Assembly: GCF_963662255.1 (NCBI RefSeq) | Contig: NC_085049.1 | Location: forward strand, 19,829,915-19,893,914 | Direction: 5' to 3' | Origin: Cinclus cinclus | Lineage: Eukaryota > Chordata > Aves > Passeriformes > Cinclidae | Length of the DNA: 64,000 bases | Notes under the pieces: model-generated | The model's database searches: none | What the model was told of the DNA's origin: nothing | The model's input: only the letters and a program-made list of their open reading frames with translations | Shown: positions 62,361-64,000 of the stretch, piece by piece | How the letters are laid out: each line of letters starts with the position of its first letter | How positions within the stretch are numbered: the first letter of the stretch is position 1 | Position numbers and translations under genes: made by a program

Positions 62361-64000
62361 GTTGTTGCTTTTAATGAAAACACCAAACTATTCGATGTTT
62401 TGCATTGGAAACAAATATCTCCTTGTTTGTCTGCTACTGATTTTTTTTTAATTATTGGAGATGTAAGCTCCTCATTATTGAGCTTCCAGGGTTTTTTCCA
62501 TCACATTGTACCACTGAAAAGGTTGCATAATATTAATGGATGCTTTATATAACATTTCTGAAATCCTGAAAGCATATTTTATAGATGCCACAGGAGGTTT
62601 CAGTAACTCTAATAAATAATGCTAATGCTGACCTGGAAAAATATACTCTTTAGAAAATTTTCTAGTTCCCAGTTGTTTTTAAAATTTGTGGCAACACAGA
62701 TTGTGTGTTTGTTATGTAGTTTGAGTAAATTATCACTTATAAAAAAGTTATTTATCATCTTAATTTCTGGCGCTACCTGTAGATTTTATTGCTTTTTGAG
62801 ATAAGCCATTTACGTGCTGATTTTATATTCATAGAGAACTAACTGGAGTGTGTCATGAAGCCCAAGAAAGTCTTTTTAGATGATGAATATACTGATATTT
62901 GCAACTGATGATGTGTGAAGCTACAGAGTTGACACCAAACTCAAACCATCTGCAGTTAATCTTTCTATTGTAGCCATTTACTCAGACTAAGTGAAAAGGG
63001 TATTGCAAACATCACTGAAAGAAGACAAAATAGAAAAATACGTGGATGTGGGATGCATACAAATAGAGGTGGAAAATTCTTGATTGTCATTTTGTCATCA
63101 GCTGTCTGTGAGGAGGACCCTCAAACTGTTTCTGTAGATTTTATTTGAGAGCTGATTCACCAGTCAGCTATCGCTGCTGAGAATGAATTTCTGTCATTGT
63201 TTTCTGTTTATGTCTTCTCATTAATTTGTGATTTGAAACTTTTTCTGATTAGCCATTCTCTCTGAGACAACACATTATTTCTGAATAATTGTCTGGACTC
63301 CTGTGGCAGCTGCTGCTGGACAGAACAGCTGATCTTTCTGCAACACAAGACATCTTGTGGATTACTTCAGATCAATACTTGCCAGGACTCCTTTCCTGAT
63401 GATGCATTTATGAGTATGAAATGTTATGGTTAATAAACCATATGCTTTAATAAAAGCCTAAGGACCCTCATTATATTAAAACTGATACATGGTATACATT
63501 TAAATATCAATAAAAATAGAATACTCTTAGGAACACTGAAATTCCAAGGAATTCTGATCATGAATTTAAATGCATCCTGAATAAATTTTGCTAAAAAAAA
63601 AATCTTGAGCTCTCAGCATTTGCCCTTTTTGGATTTTAATGGAGAATGCTTGAAGAATAAAGAGAGATTAATTAAAAATTAAAATAAAAAATTAAAGAAA
63701 GATGAAAGGAAAGAATGTAGGATATCCTTGCACTTGAGGCTAGAGGCTAAGGGCCTCCTCAGAAATTATTTGATATCTGTTTCAGATTAATCAGGGGCGT
63801 GAACTTCAAACTCCAATACTGCAGCAATGATGCGCAGAATGGGATAACCAGGAAGTAACAGGGTCCTGCAAGCATGGGAGAGCAAAATTATTCTTTTGGT
63901 ACTCTAAACATTGGTTTTGTGCCCTGTTTGAGCTATCCTGGGTAGAGGTCAGCTCTGCTCTTTACCAACTAACACCACTTGGCTTCTCCCTGACCTTTCC
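62361..64000. other. Intergenic stretch to the window edge
   Basis: AT-rich DNA with A-runs around 63590 and 63670-63700. No exon of CMAS or another neighbour was recognised before the window ends. Confidence 0.4.

Overview
This window looks like vertebrate nuclear DNA from a bird, probably a songbird. The evidence is low gene density, many CR1 LINE fragments with the avian-type 3' tail (ATTCTGTG repeats, or the reverse motif starting aatcatagaatcatagaat), several avian-looking retroviral LTRs, and one exon that matches the tetrapod GD3 synthase gene. No bacterial, plasmid or phage features were seen. The species is an inference; I could not run a search.

The only protein-coding sequence I can support is the terminal coding exon of ST8SIA1 (alpha-2,8-sialyltransferase 8A, GD3 synthase) at 25614-26100 on the + strand. 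It has a polypyrimidine tract and AG acceptor, an exon that starts on the third base of an Arg codon, sialyl motifs S, III and VS, and a stop at 26098-26100. The 25.6 kb to its left is read as intron: no earlier ST8SIA1 exon was recognised by eye. The 3' UTR begins at 26101, carries a pure (GT)20 tract, and has a first candidate poly(A) signal at 27275-27280. The rest, about 36 kb, is read as intergenic DNA downstream of the gene. In mammals CMAS lies on that side, but no CMAS exon was recognised before the window ends.

Left part (1-25613): intron with poly-T tracts, an AT-rich tract, a poly-G tract, an old CR1 reverse-transcriptase remnant (about 19215-19560), and a 1.73 kb minus-strand LTR (7150-8882). 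Inside that LTR sits an 18-copy minisatellite of 39/40 bp units (7793-8500).

Right part (26101-64000): a repeat-rich landscape. It holds a plus-strand CR1 3' end (29310-29598), a (TA)n microsatellite, a perfect 14-bp-arm palindrome (34851-34879), and a minus-strand, 5'-truncated endogenous retrovirus (LTR 35798-36260, env TM remnant, pol integrase tail). The truncation point of that retrovirus abuts telomere-like CCCTAA repeats (37213-37238). Further right are an LTR of about 580 bp (42171-42750), CR1 copies mostly on the minus strand, an LTR fragment (about 55300-55532), and an LTR of about 450-470 bp nested inside an older CR1 (about 56479-57110).

Most open reading frames of 60-180 codons here are chance or repeat-derived. 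The most unusual structures are the LTR minisatellite, the telomere-like repeat at the retrovirus breakpoint, and the nested LTR in CR1. I did not find convincing evidence of a wholly new biological system.
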